Assembly: GCF_048572895.1 (NCBI RefSeq)
Contig: NZ_CP183878.1
Coordinates: 2,666,001-2,730,000, forward strand
Reading direction: 5' to 3'
Source: Psychrobacillus sp048572895
GTDB taxonomy: Bacteria > Bacillota > Bacilli > Bacillales_A > Planococcaceae
Length of the DNA: 64,000 nucleotides
The notes under the pieces are model-generated. The model made no database searches. It saw only the letters and a program-made list of their open reading frames with translations, and had not been told where the DNA came from. Shown piece after piece: positions 7,752 to 16,586 of this stretch. How positions within the stretch are numbered: position 1 is the stretch's first letter; each line of letters begins with the position of its first letter. A program made the position numbers and the translations under genes.

Positions 7752-8010
7752 ATAAGAAAATCGAAAAAAAAAAAACGCTAGGTCCTTTAAGGTCAAAAAT
7801 GTTTCTAACGTTTTCGAAGGACTTTGGACAAACATTTTGCTATATGATTACCGAGTGAGTTTTTAGGGATATGCTTGTTTGTGACTGACGTCACAAACAA
7901 GCATATCCCTTTTTCCGGTAATCTTATGGCGATAGCTGTCCGTCGCTCTTTTTCAACTCTAGAAACAGTTTTAGTGCCTTTTTTGATAACTAGAGAAAAG
8001 ATACTCTCCT
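7752..8010 (+). repeat. R1 interspersed inverted-repeat element, copy A
   Basis: First of five copies of a long imperfect palindrome. It contains the shared blocks AAGGTC..., CGTTTTCGAAGG, TTTGGACA, GCTATAT.ATTACCG, the central hairpin, TCCGGTAATCTTATGGCGAT, TCCGTCGC and GATAACTAGAGA. The central hairpin (7865-7910) has a perfect 21-bp stem and a TGAC loop, followed by TTTTT. It fills the space between the convergent ytoA-like and metK genes. Confidence 0.8.
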
Positions 8011-8048
8011 ATATATTACTAAATTTTATACTCCCTTTTTTACAAATG

Positions 8049-8082
8049 AAAAGAGGCTTTCCTATAGTGGAAAGCCTCTTTT
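8049..8082 (-). terminator. metK: metK terminator
   Basis: Perfect 14-bp stem AAAAGAGGCTTTCC / GGAAAGCCTCTTTT, 10 nt past the metK stop codon. Confidence 0.85.
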
Positions 8083-8092
8083 GGTTCATACC

Positions 8093-9289
8093 TTATAATC
8101 CAGCTTTTTCTTTTAATGCTGCAGCTTTATCTGTTTTTTCCCATGGTACATCAATGTCTGTTCGACCAAAGTGACCATAAGCAGCTGTTTGCTTGTAAAT
8201 TGGACGGCGAAGATCTAGCATTTTAATAATTCCTGCTGGACGAAGGTCGAATAGTTCGCGAATATATGAAACTAATTCAACTTCTTCTACCTTTCCAGTA
8301 CCAAAAGTTTCTACAGCAATTGAAACAGGTTTAGCTACACCAATCGCATAAGCAAGTTGTACTTCACAACGATCTGCAAGGCCAGCAGCAACAATGTTTT
8401 TAGCAACATAACGTGCAGCGTATGCAGCGGAACGGTCAACTTTTGTAGGATCTTTACCAGAGAATGCTCCTCCACCATGACGAGCATAACCTCCGTAAGT
8501 GTCTACGATAATTTTACGTCCTGTTAGACCAGCATCTCCTTGTGGTCCACCAATTACGAAGCGTCCTGTCGGATTGATAAAGTATTTTGTATTATCATCT
8601 ATTAAATTTGTAGGAACAATCGGATTGATCACTACTTCTTTAATATCATTTTGAATTTGTTCTAACGTAATTTCCGGATGGTGCTGAGTAGATATAACAA
8701 TTGTATCAATATGAACCGGATTATTGTTCTCATCATACTCTACAGTTACTTGTGTTTTTCCATCTGGACGGAGATAATCTAAAGTTTCATCTTTACGAAC
8801 TTGTGCCAATCGATGAGCTAGTTTATGCGCTAAACTAATTGGTAAAGGCATTAGCTCTGGCGTTTCATTACAAGCATAACCAAACATTAAGCCTTGATCT
8901 CCAGCTCCAATTGCATCTATATCAGAGTCGCTCATAGAACCTTCTCTTGCTTCTAACGCTTGATCTACACCCTGCGCAATGTCAGGTGATTGTTCATCAA
9001 TAGAAGTTAGCACAGCAGAAGTTTCTGAGTCAAAACCATACTTCGCACGTGTATAACCAATATCTTTAATAGTAGCACGAACTACTTTAGGAATATCTAC
9101 ATAAGTAGATGTAGTAATTTCTCCAGCAACTAATACTAGCCCAGTTGTTACACTCGTTTCACAAGCTACACGAGCGTTTGGGTCTTCTGCTAGAATTGCA
9201 TCAAGAATTGCATCAGAGATTTGGTCACAAATTTTATCTGGATGTCCCTCTGTCACTGATTCTGACGTAAATAATCGACGTTGTGTCAT
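8093..9289 (-). CDS. metK: S-adenosylmethionine synthetase
   Basis: Full-length (398 residues) methionine adenosyltransferase that makes SAM from ATP and methionine. The family motifs are present: SESVTEGHPDKICDQISDAILDA at the N-terminus (ATP site; shown in part), GAGDQGLMFGYA (residues ~117-128), and the P-loop-like GGGAFSGKDPTKVDRSAAY. RBS AGGAGG precedes the ATG. The gene is controlled by the SAM-I riboswitch at 9474-9654 and is divergent from pckA, as in B. subtilis. Confidence 0.98.
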   Translation of the reverse strand: MTQRRLFTSESVTEGHPDKICDQISDAILDAILAEDPNARVACETSVTTGLVLVAGEITTSTYVDIPKVVRATIKDIGYTRAKYGFDSETSAVLTSIDEQSPDIAQGVDQALEAREGSMSDSDIDAIGAGDQGLMFGYACNETPELMPLPISLAHKLAHRLAQVRKDETLDYLRPDGKTQVTVEYDENNNPVHIDTIVISTQHHPEITLEQIQNDIKEVVINPIVPTNLIDDNTKYFINPTGRFVIGGPQGDAGLTGRKIIVDTYGGYARHGGGAFSGKDPTKVDRSAAYAARYVAKNIVAAGLADRCEVQLAYAIGVAKPVSIAVETFGTGKVEEVELVSYIRELFDLRPAGIIKMLDLRRPIYKQTAAYGHFGRTDIDVPWEKTDKAAALKEKAGL

Positions 9290-9473
9290 AGATTGTTCCT
9301 CCTATATCCCGCGAGATTTCTCTCAAGAATTGATACGGTACTCATTCCCATGTCAAGCCATTCAATATGTTTCATGCATTTTCTTCACATAATAGTACTG
9401 TAAGTTAAATGCATTGAAGTTAACTTGAAGCCGTTTCGGACTTGGCACACAAGGATAAAGGGCGATGTTCAAT

Positions 9474-9654
9474 AAAAAAACCTCTCACTCACGTAAATAT
9501 ACATGAGGAAAGGTATTAGTATCATAAGCACCTTTCACTCTTATCAATCAAGGAATTTCACCTTGTCTCAGGTTTGGCACCTTTGTAATAATGAAAATAC
9601 TACAGGTTGCCGGGTTTCATAGGGCCTGACCCCTCCACCAGCTCGGGATAAGAG
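9474..9654 (-). ncRNA. SAM-I (S-box) riboswitch with terminator, metK leader
   Basis: Read on the minus strand, the aptamer (9537-9654) has the S-box core: P1 strands CTCTTATC / GATAAGAG, GCTGGTGGAGGGG..GGCCCTATGAAACCCGGCAACC (in part), and the P3/P4 region AAGGTGCCAA..CTGAGACAAGG. It is followed by a terminator hairpin (9474-9519; ACCTTTCCTCATGT / ACGTGAGTGAGAGGT then T7). High SAM should stabilise P1 and allow termination, turning metK off. Confidence 0.95.
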
Positions 9655-9671
9655 TATCCGTTCAATTTATC

Positions 9672-9700
9672 ATCATACGTAAGTATGTATAAGATGTCAA
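9672..9700 (-). promoter_or_regulatory. metK sigma-A promoter
   Basis: TTGACA (9695-9700), 17-bp spacer, TATGAT (9672-9677) on the minus strand, just upstream of the riboswitch, so transcription should start near 9665. Confidence 0.8.
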
Positions 9701-9751
9701 CTATTTTTGTTTGTATTTTATACACAAAAGAAAAAATTAAAAGTGAATAGT

Positions 9752-9780
9752 ATAGACTAATGAACCTAATGTGTTATACT
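9752..9780 (+). promoter_or_regulatory. pckA promoter with a CcpN-like site
   Basis: TATACT (9775-9780) is a good -10 with a weak -35 (TAGACT, 9753-9758). TGTGTTATACT (9770-9780) fits the CcpN consensus TRTGHYATAYW at every position and overlaps the -10. In B. subtilis CcpN represses pckA and gapB during glycolysis; the same is inferred here. Confidence 0.5.
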
Positions 9781-9800
9781 AATTCACATATCTAGAAAAC

Positions 9801-9819
9801 TTCCTCTTTTGAAGAGGAA
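9801..9819 (+). other. Small inverted repeat in the pckA leader
   Basis: TTCCTCTT / AAGAGGAA with a 3-nt loop lies between the promoter and the pckA start. It has no T run, so it is a leader hairpin rather than a terminator; purpose unknown. Confidence 0.45.
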
Positions 9820-9846
9820 ATATAAAAAAAGGATGGTATATTTAAA

Positions 9847-11433
9847 ATGAATTCAATCGAAACGGTGAGTGAACTGAAAGCATTGTTAGCAGGAAATAAC
9901 GTTAGCAGCCAATTGTCAGTGCCACAACTTGTGGAAAAAGCTACAACAAGAGGAGAAGCTGTTCTAACTTCTACTGGTGCAGTAAGAGCCGAAACAGGTA
10001 AATATACCGGCCGCTCTCCACAAGATAAGTATATAGTAGATGAAGCTATTTCAAAAGACAAAATCGATTGGGGCACAGTAAACCAACCAATTTCTTCTGA
10101 CATTTTTGATGCACTATATAAAAAAATGATTAACTTTTTAAACAAGCAAGACGAAATCTTTGAATTTAAAGGATATGCAGGAGCAGATAAAGAATCCCGT
10201 CTAGGTATTCAAGTAATTAACGAATACGCTTGGCATAACCTTTTCGCTCATCAGTTATTTATCCGTCCAACACAAGAAGAACTTGCAACACATACAACAG
10301 ACTTTACTATTCTTTCTGCTCCTAATTTCAAAGCGGATCCAGTAGTAGATGGTACACTTTCAGAAACGTTTATCATTGTATCCATGGAAAAACGCACTGT
10401 GTTAATCGGTGGTACTGAATATGCTGGCGAGATGAAAAAATCGATTTTCTCTATTATGAACTACTTACTACCAGAGCAAGACATTTTACCAATGCACTGC
10501 TCAGCAAACGTAGGGGATGATGGCGACGTTGCATTATTCTTCGGTTTATCCGGAACAGGGAAAACTACACTTTCTGCCGATGCTGGTCGTAAATTAATCG
10601 GTGATGACGAGCATGGCTGGTCAGATAACGGTGTGTTCAATATCGAAGGTGGCTGTTATGCAAAATGTATCGACCTAACTCGAGAAAATGAACCTCAAAT
10701 CTGGGATGCGATATCATTTGGTACGGTATTAGAAAACGTAGTGGTAGATGCGGAAACACGCGTAGCTAACTATGCTGACAACTCACTAACAGAAAATACT
10801 CGTGCTGCTTACCCAATTCAATATATCGATAATATTGTAGACCCTTCTGTTGCCGGTCACCCAAATACAATCATTTTCTTAACTGCTGATGCTTTTGGCG
10901 TATTGCCTCCAATCAGTAAACTGACAAAAGAACAAGCAATGTATCATTTCTTAAGTGGATTTACTTCTAAACTTGCTGGAACTGAACGTGGAGTTACATC
11001 CCCACAACCAGTATTTTCTACTTGCTTCGGTTCACCATTCTTACCATTACATGCAACGGTATACGCAGAAATGCTTGGGAAGAAAATTGATGAGCACGGC
11101 GCACAAGTATTCTTAGTAAACACTGGCTGGACTGGCGGAGAATACGGCGTAGGTAACCGCATGAAGCTTTCATACACGCGTACAATGGTTCGTGCTGCAA
11201 TTGATGGCAAACTAAACAATGCTGATACTGAAACAGATACTGTATTCGGATTAGCTATTCCAAAAGAAGTGGAAGGCGTTCCTTCAGAGGTACTTATCCC
11301 CCGCAATGCTTGGGCGGATAAAGCTGCATATGACCAAAAAGCTGCTGAGCTAGCTCAGTCCTTCCGTGAGAACTTTAAAAAGTTTGGTACTGTTTCCGAA
11401 GACATTTCCTTTAAAGGCGGACCTTTATCTTAA
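9847..11433 (+). CDS. pckA: Phosphoenolpyruvate carboxykinase (ATP)
   Basis: 528 residues, the usual size of ATP-type PEPCK, which converts oxaloacetate + ATP to PEP in gluconeogenesis. The kinase P-loop GLSGTGKTTLSAD, the metal-binding GDDEHGWSDNGVFN region, FLTADAFGVLPP and the C-terminal NTGWTGGEYGVG are all present. The start ATG follows AAAGGATGG. The gene is alone on its strand, ends in a strong terminator, and its promoter carries a CcpN-like site. Confidence 0.98.
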   Translation: MNSIETVSELKALLAGNNVSSQLSVPQLVEKATTRGEAVLTSTGAVRAETGKYTGRSPQDKYIVDEAISKDKIDWGTVNQPISSDIFDALYKKMINFLNKQDEIFEFKGYAGADKESRLGIQVINEYAWHNLFAHQLFIRPTQEELATHTTDFTILSAPNFKADPVVDGTLSETFIIVSMEKRTVLIGGTEYAGEMKKSIFSIMNYLLPEQDILPMHCSANVGDDGDVALFFGLSGTGKTTLSADAGRKLIGDDEHGWSDNGVFNIEGGCYAKCIDLTRENEPQIWDAISFGTVLENVVVDAETRVANYADNSLTENTRAAYPIQYIDNIVDPSVAGHPNTIIFLTADAFGVLPPISKLTKEQAMYHFLSGFTSKLAGTERGVTSPQPVFSTCFGSPFLPLHATVYAEMLGKKIDEHGAQVFLVNTGWTGGEYGVGNRMKLSYTRTMVRAAIDGKLNNADTETDTVFGLAIPKEVEGVPSEVLIPRNAWADKAAYDQKAAELAQSFRENFKKFGTVSEDISFKGGPLS

Positions 11434-11447
11434 TAAAGTAAAACATC

Positions 11448-11482
11448 AAAAGAGCCCAAATTCGGATGAATTGGGCTCTTTT
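11448..11482 (+). terminator. pckA terminator
   Basis: AAAAGAGCCCAA / TTGGGCTCTTTT stem 15 nt past the stop codon; symmetrical, so it can also stop minus-strand transcription. Confidence 0.85.
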
Positions 11483-11542
11483 AAATTTACGTATAAAGAA
11501 AAAAATTTATCTTCCGCACTTTCCGTCCTTGAATAAAACATC

Positions 11543-11917
11543 TTATAATATTACTCCTGCAAAGCTTCCTTTCAGTACTTCCTTCTCAATTTGATTTGTA
11601 CATAAAAAAGATGCACTAATACGTGTTCTATTATCCTGCTTTTCAAATTGCTCAATTGTTACCTCACAAATTATTGTATCACCAGTATATACTGGTCTCA
11701 TAAACTCAAAATTCATCGTACGTGCAAGTACGTTATTATCTCCACCAACTTTTTTTGGCAGAGTTGACGTAAGCAACCCTTGAACTACAAGTCTCTCCTG
11801 CTCATCTGGGGTTAGATGATGAATCCCTTCATCGCCAGAAATCTTCGTAAATAATTCAACTTCTTTTGTTGTGAAAGTCCGCTCGAAAGTAATAACTTCT
11901 CCTACTTTTAATGACAT
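11543..11917 (-). CDS. MaoC-like / hot-dog fold dehydratase
   Basis: A 124-residue hot-dog protein with the R-hydratase-like signature FTTKEVELFTKISGD and a second half VYTGDTIICEVTIEQFEKQ. A typical MaoC active site has D and H about five residues apart (SGDEGIHHL here). I chose the ATG at 11917 because AAAGGGAGG stands right before it; an upstream ATG at 11953 has no such site. Substrate unknown. It is not in an obvious operon. Confidence 0.75.
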   Translation of the reverse strand: MSLKVGEVITFERTFTTKEVELFTKISGDEGIHHLTPDEQERLVVQGLLTSTLPKKVGGDNNVLARTMNFEFMRPVYTGDTIICEVTIEQFEKQDNRTRISASFLCTNQIEKEVLKGSFAGVIL

Positions 11918-11984
11918 ATCAATTCCTCCCTTTATTTTGATTCTATTTTTCATTATTTAATCTTGTAGAATCAAGTGATCCATT

Positions 11985-12770
11985 TTATGAGCCGTTAATA
12001 TGTGAACTATATTCCAATGCAGTTATTCCATATACTCTTTTAAAGTGTTTATTTAAATGGGTTAAATCTACGAACCCGCACTCTGCTACAGCTGAATATA
12101 TATCTTTTTTAGTTTCTATTAAATGCTTTGCATATTCTATTTTGCAGTTAAGATAATATTGATATGGTGATATTCCTGTATGTGCCTTGAAGAATCTGAT
12201 AAACTGAAATTTCGATAAACCAAGTTCTTTACATACCTCATCAAGTTTCAGTATATTTTCTAGATTGGCATGCAACAGATTCTTAGCTTTTCCAATTACC
12301 GCGTTATCTTTTTTGTAGTTTGTATTGAGATCAGTTTGAATAAGGCTTTCTGAAAAGGATAATAGTAATTCACTGCACAGAGCCTCATCTTTATCGTTTA
12401 ATATTGCATTAGAAAGACTTAATATTCTTTGTTTAAGTTTATAATCATACACAATTGGGGTTGAAAAATGTATTAAATCCTTTTTCCCAATAACTTCTAA
12501 AAGCAGCTGAGGCTCAATATATAACATCACATAATCTAGGCCAGTCATATCATGAGCCATCCCATCATGAGCCTGTTCTGGATTAAAGAGCATCACACCG
12601 TTTGGATAGGATAATTGTAAGCTTCCATCTAAATGATAATGTTGAATACCACGCAAAGTCACACCCATTGCATACTCACTATGAGCATGCTTTTTATATG
12701 TAAAATCATTAATACTAGCTGCTAATGCCGTAACCCCTGCTGACTTTTTATAGTTAAATTTCTCCATCAT
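11985..12770 (-). CDS. AraC family transcriptional regulator
   Basis: A 261-residue regulator with an N-terminal cupin-like sensor domain (YKKHAHSEYAMGVTLRGIQHY, FNPEQAHDG) and a C-terminal double helix-turn-helix (LDEVCKELGLSKFQFIRFFKAHTG, shown in part, then SAVAECGFVDLTHLNKHFKRVYG). The first in-frame codon is a TTG at 12776, but TAGGAG is placed for the ATG at 12770. It sits 27 nt after a LysE exporter gene in the same direction. AraC/LysE pairs usually control export of an amino acid or similar small molecule. Confidence 0.88.
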   Translation of the reverse strand: MMEKFNYKKSAGVTALAASINDFTYKKHAHSEYAMGVTLRGIQHYHLDGSLQLSYPNGVMLFNPEQAHDGMAHDMTGLDYVMLYIEPQLLLEVIGKKDLIHFSTPIVYDYKLKQRILSLSNAILNDKDEALCSELLLSFSESLIQTDLNTNYKKDNAVIGKAKNLLHANLENILKLDEVCKELGLSKFQFIRFFKAHTGISPYQYYLNCKIEYAKHLIETKKDIYSAVAECGFVDLTHLNKHFKRVYGITALEYSSHINGS

Positions 12771-12797
12771 ATTCAACTCCTAAATTGCTTCCTATAT

Positions 12798-13373
12798 CTA
12801 TATCCATATCATTATGGCAGCATAAACTAGAAATAGTGCCATTATCACATTAACAGTTTTTTTATGTTTCTGTAAAAACTTCTTGAAGATTGTACCGAAA
12901 AGAACCCATGTAATAAATGCTAAAAATCCAATGATGGTAATAACTATAACACTTATTGATAACATCGAAATTGTTGTATAGTAGGGAATAATAAAGCTCG
13001 GAATTACAGTCATTGTAAATAGTACCACTTTTGGATTTAAAAACTGCATAAGAAATCCAGACATAAAGGTACCAGCTTGGTTTGCAGGCGATTCATTTGT
13101 ATTCATTTTATAAATTTGGTAAGCGAGATAGAGCATATAAACGCTTCCAATGATTTGCATAATAAATAAAACTTTTGGTATTAAGTTTATAAGCATTGTA
13201 TTCAACATAGCAGAAATAACAAGCAATAAGCCAAAAGCTACAGTTGCCCCGTATGTATACTCCATCGCCTTTTTAGTCCCGCTATTATGTACAGTAGATA
13301 GTATGACGATATTAGTGGGACCAGGAGTAAAAGTAACAATAAAACAGTATAGTAAAAAAGATGTAATATTCAT
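12798..13373 (-). CDS. LysE family amino-acid exporter
   Basis: A 191-residue protein with six hydrophobic segments and the family opening FTPGPTNIVILSTVHNSG; FLNPKVVLFTMTVIPSFI is the second conserved block of LysE/RhtB exporters. RBS AAGGAAG precedes the ATG. It lies upstream of the AraC regulator gene, probably in one transcript. The exported compound cannot be told from the sequence. Confidence 0.88.
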   Translation of the reverse strand: MNITSFLLYCFIVTFTPGPTNIVILSTVHNSGTKKAMEYTYGATVAFGLLLVISAMLNTMLINLIPKVLFIMQIIGSVYMLYLAYQIYKMNTNESPANQAGTFMSGFLMQFLNPKVVLFTMTVIPSFIIPYYTTISMLSISVIVITIIGFLAFITWVLFGTIFKKFLQKHKKTVNVIMALFLVYAAIMIWI

Positions 13374-13480
13374 AAGACAAGCTTCCTTTCAAGGTATTCT
13401 CTCATAAATATACATCTCAAAATTTAATAACGTATAGTACATTATTGCAGGATTCCTACAGTTACCTTCTTTTAGTAATG

Positions 13481-14458
13481 TCACAAGATCTTGAAGTTCC
13501 AATCTTTCGGCTTTATGTTCTTGTTCATCCATTCCTTATCTGGTGCCTGGTATGACGCCCTAGCGACTAAATAGTTATCATGCCACTTTGCTGCATCAGA
13601 ACGAATCATTTCATCAATCAGGACTTGAATAAATTCTTTTGGTTGAATCTGAAATGAGTAGCGTGCAAAATCTTGAAACCACCCACAATTTAGTAGATAA
13701 TTATTAATTTCTTCTTTTGCCAGTCCGTCTTTCAAGATTAAGGTGAATGAAAAAATTCTCTTGCAGGCATGCCATGAAACTTTTTCTGGATTTCCAAGCC
13801 ATTTTTCAAAACGTTTCCTTGCTGCTTCAATGGCAGCTTGAGGATTTTCTATTTGAGGTCCATGTCCCGAATAAGCTTGACTGATCCTAAGCTTAGACAG
13901 CTGCTCCAAACTTTCCATCGATCGTTGGATGGACGCGACACCTTCCCGAAAGATATTCAACCATCCGATATCATCTCGGTGAAAGAGATCCCCGCAGATC
14001 AGGATTTTTTCTTCCGGTTCATATAAAGAAATATGGCCTAAGGTATGGCCCGGTGTCCGCAAGACTTGCAAAGTTCTATTTCCTGTCTCGATTTGGTCAT
14101 TATCCGAGAGTTTTCTATCCACCCTATAAGGTTCCACTGGTTGATCTAGCCATTCCGCACTGCAGGCTTCCGGATCTCCATTATTGATCAATTCAGCTTC
14201 CCATTTATGTGCAGCAATATTAACTCCATAGTTATTTTGAAAATGAAAATTACCTCCTACATGATCACTATGATAGTGTGTGTTCACGATAAGGTGTAAT
14301 TCTTCTGGAGAAACGCCTGCCTCTCTTATTATTTGCACTGTCTCTTTCGCTTCACTTCCAAAGCCGGTATCAATTAGGATCGGAAGCTGATCCTTAATAA
14401 GAATCATGTTAGCACTAGGAAATTTTCTTTCAAAGAAAATAATACTGGATTGTTTCAT
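13481..14458 (-). CDS. MBL-fold metallo-hydrolase
   Basis: A 325-residue metallo-beta-lactamase-fold protein with the zinc motif NTHYHSDHVGGN (HxHxDH), a further histidine in TPGHTLGHISLY, the aspartate in CGDLFHRDD and the final histidine in YSGHGPQIEN. After the ~210-residue MBL core there is a helical C-terminal part of ~100 residues, as in the YflN/lactonase-like group. RBS GGGGAGG. The promoter region carries a 14-bp palindrome (14497-14510) that looks like a TetR-type site, but no TetR gene is adjacent. Confidence 0.85.
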   Translation of the reverse strand: MKQSSIIFFERKFPSANMILIKDQLPILIDTGFGSEAKETVQIIREAGVSPEELHLIVNTHYHSDHVGGNFHFQNNYGVNIAAHKWEAELINNGDPEACSAEWLDQPVEPYRVDRKLSDNDQIETGNRTLQVLRTPGHTLGHISLYEPEEKILICGDLFHRDDIGWLNIFREGVASIQRSMESLEQLSKLRISQAYSGHGPQIENPQAAIEAARKRFEKWLGNPEKVSWHACKRIFSFTLILKDGLAKEEINNYLLNCGWFQDFARYSFQIQPKEFIQVLIDEMIRSDAAKWHDNYLVARASYQAPDKEWMNKNIKPKDWNFKIL

Positions 14459-14496
14459 AATTTAACCTCCCCGTATATTCAGTTACCCATAAATTC

Positions 14497-14525
14497 TGAG
14501 CGATCGTTCAATCAATTCTATTATA
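14497..14525 (-). promoter_or_regulatory. Putative -10 and palindromic operator of the MBL gene
   Basis: TGAGCGATCGTTCA (14497-14510) is a near-perfect palindrome of the kind bound by TetR-family repressors. It follows a TATAAT -10 (14520-14525 on the minus strand). The -35 is weak. The rest of 14526-14706 is AT-rich and shows no gene. Confidence 0.4.
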
Positions 14526-14706
14526 TAATTTTCTAAATAATAGAAATAAAGTGTTGTATAATCATTTTAGCAACTTTAAGTGTATATATTTCAGCCAATT
14601 TATTTTATTAATCTTTTACATGAAGAAAATGCTTATTATCCTGCTTATGAAAAGCGTCTCTACTTTAGCCAACTTCAACCTTATAAAATTTGTTTTTGTT
14701 TATAAC

Positions 14707-14741
14707 AAAAAAATCAGAAACCATAGAGTTTCTGATTTTTC
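14707..14741 (-). terminator. Terminator after the 14813-16534 gene group
   Basis: AAAAATCAGAAAC / GTTTCTGATTTTT stem with a 6-nt loop and T run on both strands, about 70 nt past the stop codon at 14813. Confidence 0.8.
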
Positions 14742-14812
14742 TTTACATATCAAATTTTATTGACTACTGAAAAAGTCGAGTCTTCATCCTATATTTAGAT
14801 TAACAATTAGCA

Positions 14813-15265
14813 TTAATCCCCATTTGTCGCATGATATACACTATCAGCTGTTTTCGGAAATATCTCTATGAACTTTTCCGCTTCTTCTTCATTAACCTTA
14901 TATAAAATAATTTCTGAACCATAGTGACCTATTTCCAACTGTTCAACTCCGTCCACATGGAAGAACATCGTAAACCACTTTAGCCCTCCCTTTGGATCAA
15001 CCGAATAGTTTCTAAAATAGAGCCTATTTTCATCCGTTAGATTTATAGTAACCACTTTCATTAACCCCTCGGTTTGCACTGAAACTGCTCGGGAATTTAA
15101 CTCTTCAAATACGTCTATTTCTTCCATCCAACAATGGACCACCACTTCCTGGAATTCAGTTGTATATTGATCCCACAAATCCTCCCAAAAACTAGTTTCT
15201 ATAGGAAATGAAGATTTCCCTTCTACACTCATTGCCTCAGTTGTGACTACAACATTGCCCATCAT
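14813..15265 (-). CDS. Conserved hypothetical protein, ~150 residues
   Basis: I do not recognise this family. The protein (150 residues from the ATG at 15265) is acidic, has no membrane segment and contains SFWEDLWDQYTTEFQE and a mixed alpha/beta C-terminal half. I chose the ATG at 15265, which overlaps the stop of the upstream hydrolase gene (TAATG) and follows GAGAGGGG; the 161-residue version would overlap that gene by 34 nt. Translation is probably coupled to the hydrolase. Confidence 0.6.
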   Translation of the reverse strand: MMGNVVVTTEAMSVEGKSSFPIETSFWEDLWDQYTTEFQEVVVHCWMEEIDVFEELNSRAVSVQTEGLMKVVTINLTDENRLYFRNYSVDPKGGLKWFTMFFHVDGVEQLEIGHYGSEIILYKVNEEEAEKFIEIFPKTADSVYHATNGD

Positions 15266-16059
15266 TAAACCCCTCTCTGATTTTTCATCCATTGACATGC
15301 ATCCTTAACTACACGTCTATTAACTTTGCTTGGGAAAAAATGTGTGAATTCTGGATAGTACCAGGTTTTAACTGGTATACTATTCCCTATTAATGCATGC
15401 TCTAAAACCTTTGCATGCTCAAAAGAAACATTTGTATCTTGTTCCCCATGAATTATAAGCGTTGATGCCTTCATTTCCTCTATAAGAGTTAATACATTTC
15501 GCTGTTCATATCCCAATGGGTACCTAGTTGGGGTTCCGCCGATAACACGTTTCATCATCCTTCTCATATCTAATCTTTCCTCATAAGTTAAATAAATATC
15601 GGAGACACCTGCCCACGTAACTAGAGAGGTAATATCATTGCGCAAAATAGCTATCCATAATCCCATGATCCCACCACGTGAAAATGCAAAGAGGTGAACC
15701 CGTTCTGGTATGCAAAATTGCTTTAGTACATCTACTCCGTAAATAGCATCCCAGCGATCCTCTCCAGCAAACTCATCTTTTCCTTCACCGCCACGGTTGC
15801 CACGATAATAGGGTGCAAATACGATAAAACCCTCAGAGGCAATTTGCGCAATTCGTGCCGGCCGAACCATACCAATACTTTGCATGCCACCTCGACAATA
15901 TAAAATCCCTTCATAGCTTCCAATCTTTTTCGGTGAAGCTAACATTCCTTTAACTCGCAGGCCACAAGACCAATATGTAATTTCTTTCAATACAATATGA
16001 GGGTTCGGTGATGGATAAATTCGAACCTTTTCAATTGTTCCATTTATTTCCAACTTCAA
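15265..16059 (-). CDS. Alpha/beta hydrolase of the prolyl-oligopeptidase (S9) type, YtmA-like
   Basis: A 264-residue hydrolase: oxyanion region ILYCRGGMQ, FAPYYRGNRGGEGKDEF, nucleophile elbow AFSRGGIMG (serine in GxSxG-like F-S-R-G-G), acid in IHGEQDTNVSFEHA and histidine in PEFTHFFP. This is the layout of YtmA-like dienelactone hydrolase/peptidase proteins. It overlaps the upstream NUDIX gene by 29 nt, so the start could be a later codon; ATT/GTG alternatives have no better RBS. Natural substrate unknown. Confidence 0.8.
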   Translation of the reverse strand: MKLEINGTIEKVRIYPSPNPHIVLKEITYWSCGLRVKGMLASPKKIGSYEGILYCRGGMQSIGMVRPARIAQIASEGFIVFAPYYRGNRGGEGKDEFAGEDRWDAIYGVDVLKQFCIPERVHLFAFSRGGIMGLWIAILRNDITSLVTWAGVSDIYLTYEERLDMRRMMKRVIGGTPTRYPLGYEQRNVLTLIEEMKASTLIIHGEQDTNVSFEHAKVLEHALIGNSIPVKTWYYPEFTHFFPSKVNRRVVKDACQWMKNQRGV

Positions 16060-16534
16060 TCACCTTCTTTAAAATAGCTTTCATTCCATCATCTTTCATA
16101 TGGAAACTTAAATAATCACTATGTGTAAGTTCTTCTGAGGATAACCAAAAGGCTCCATCTGTCTCAAAACTTGTCCGCTCCTTATTAATATACCCAACTT
16201 TTGCTATATAAACAGTTTTACAAAAAGGGATATTATCCAATACCATATACTCTGCAAGCCATTCTAACTCTACTATATCAACATTTGTTTCTTCTTTTGT
16301 TTCCCTAATTACTGCTTCTACTAAGGTTTCCCCATTCTCTAACTTACCACCTGGAAACTCCAATCCTCTTTGTGGATGTTTCGTTAACAACCATTTTCCA
16401 TTATGTTTTGCTAAAACAAGTACATGTTTAGATGCAATTGAAAAGCTTCCTTGTTGAAAGGATAGCTGTACTTGATAGCCATTTAAATCTTCGAAAGAAA
16501 TCATTTTCTGATTCACCTTTGTTTTTCTTTCCAT
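16031..16534 (-). CDS. ytkD: NUDIX hydrolase, YtkD-like nucleoside triphosphatase
   Basis: A 167-residue NUDIX protein. The NUDIX box reads GKLENGE-TLVEAVI-RE-TKEE-TNV, matching Gx5Ex7REUxEExGU except for T and N at two of the less strict positions. By neighbourhood (next to dps, YtmA-like hydrolase and men genes) and length it corresponds to B. subtilis YtkD, which hydrolyses 8-oxo-dGTP and protects against oxidised nucleotides. First gene of a three-gene group. Confidence 0.82.
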   Translation of the reverse strand: MERKTKVNQKMISFEDLNGYQVQLSFQQGSFSIASKHVLVLAKHNGKWLLTKHPQRGLEFPGGKLENGETLVEAVIRETKEETNVDIVELEWLAEYMVLDNIPFCKTVYIAKVGYINKERTSFETDGAFWLSSEELTHSDYLSFHMKDDGMKAILKKVIEVGNKWNN

Positions 16535-16586
16535 TTTACCATACGATATAAAAAGACTTAGCCAGATGAGCTAAGTCTTAAAATTT

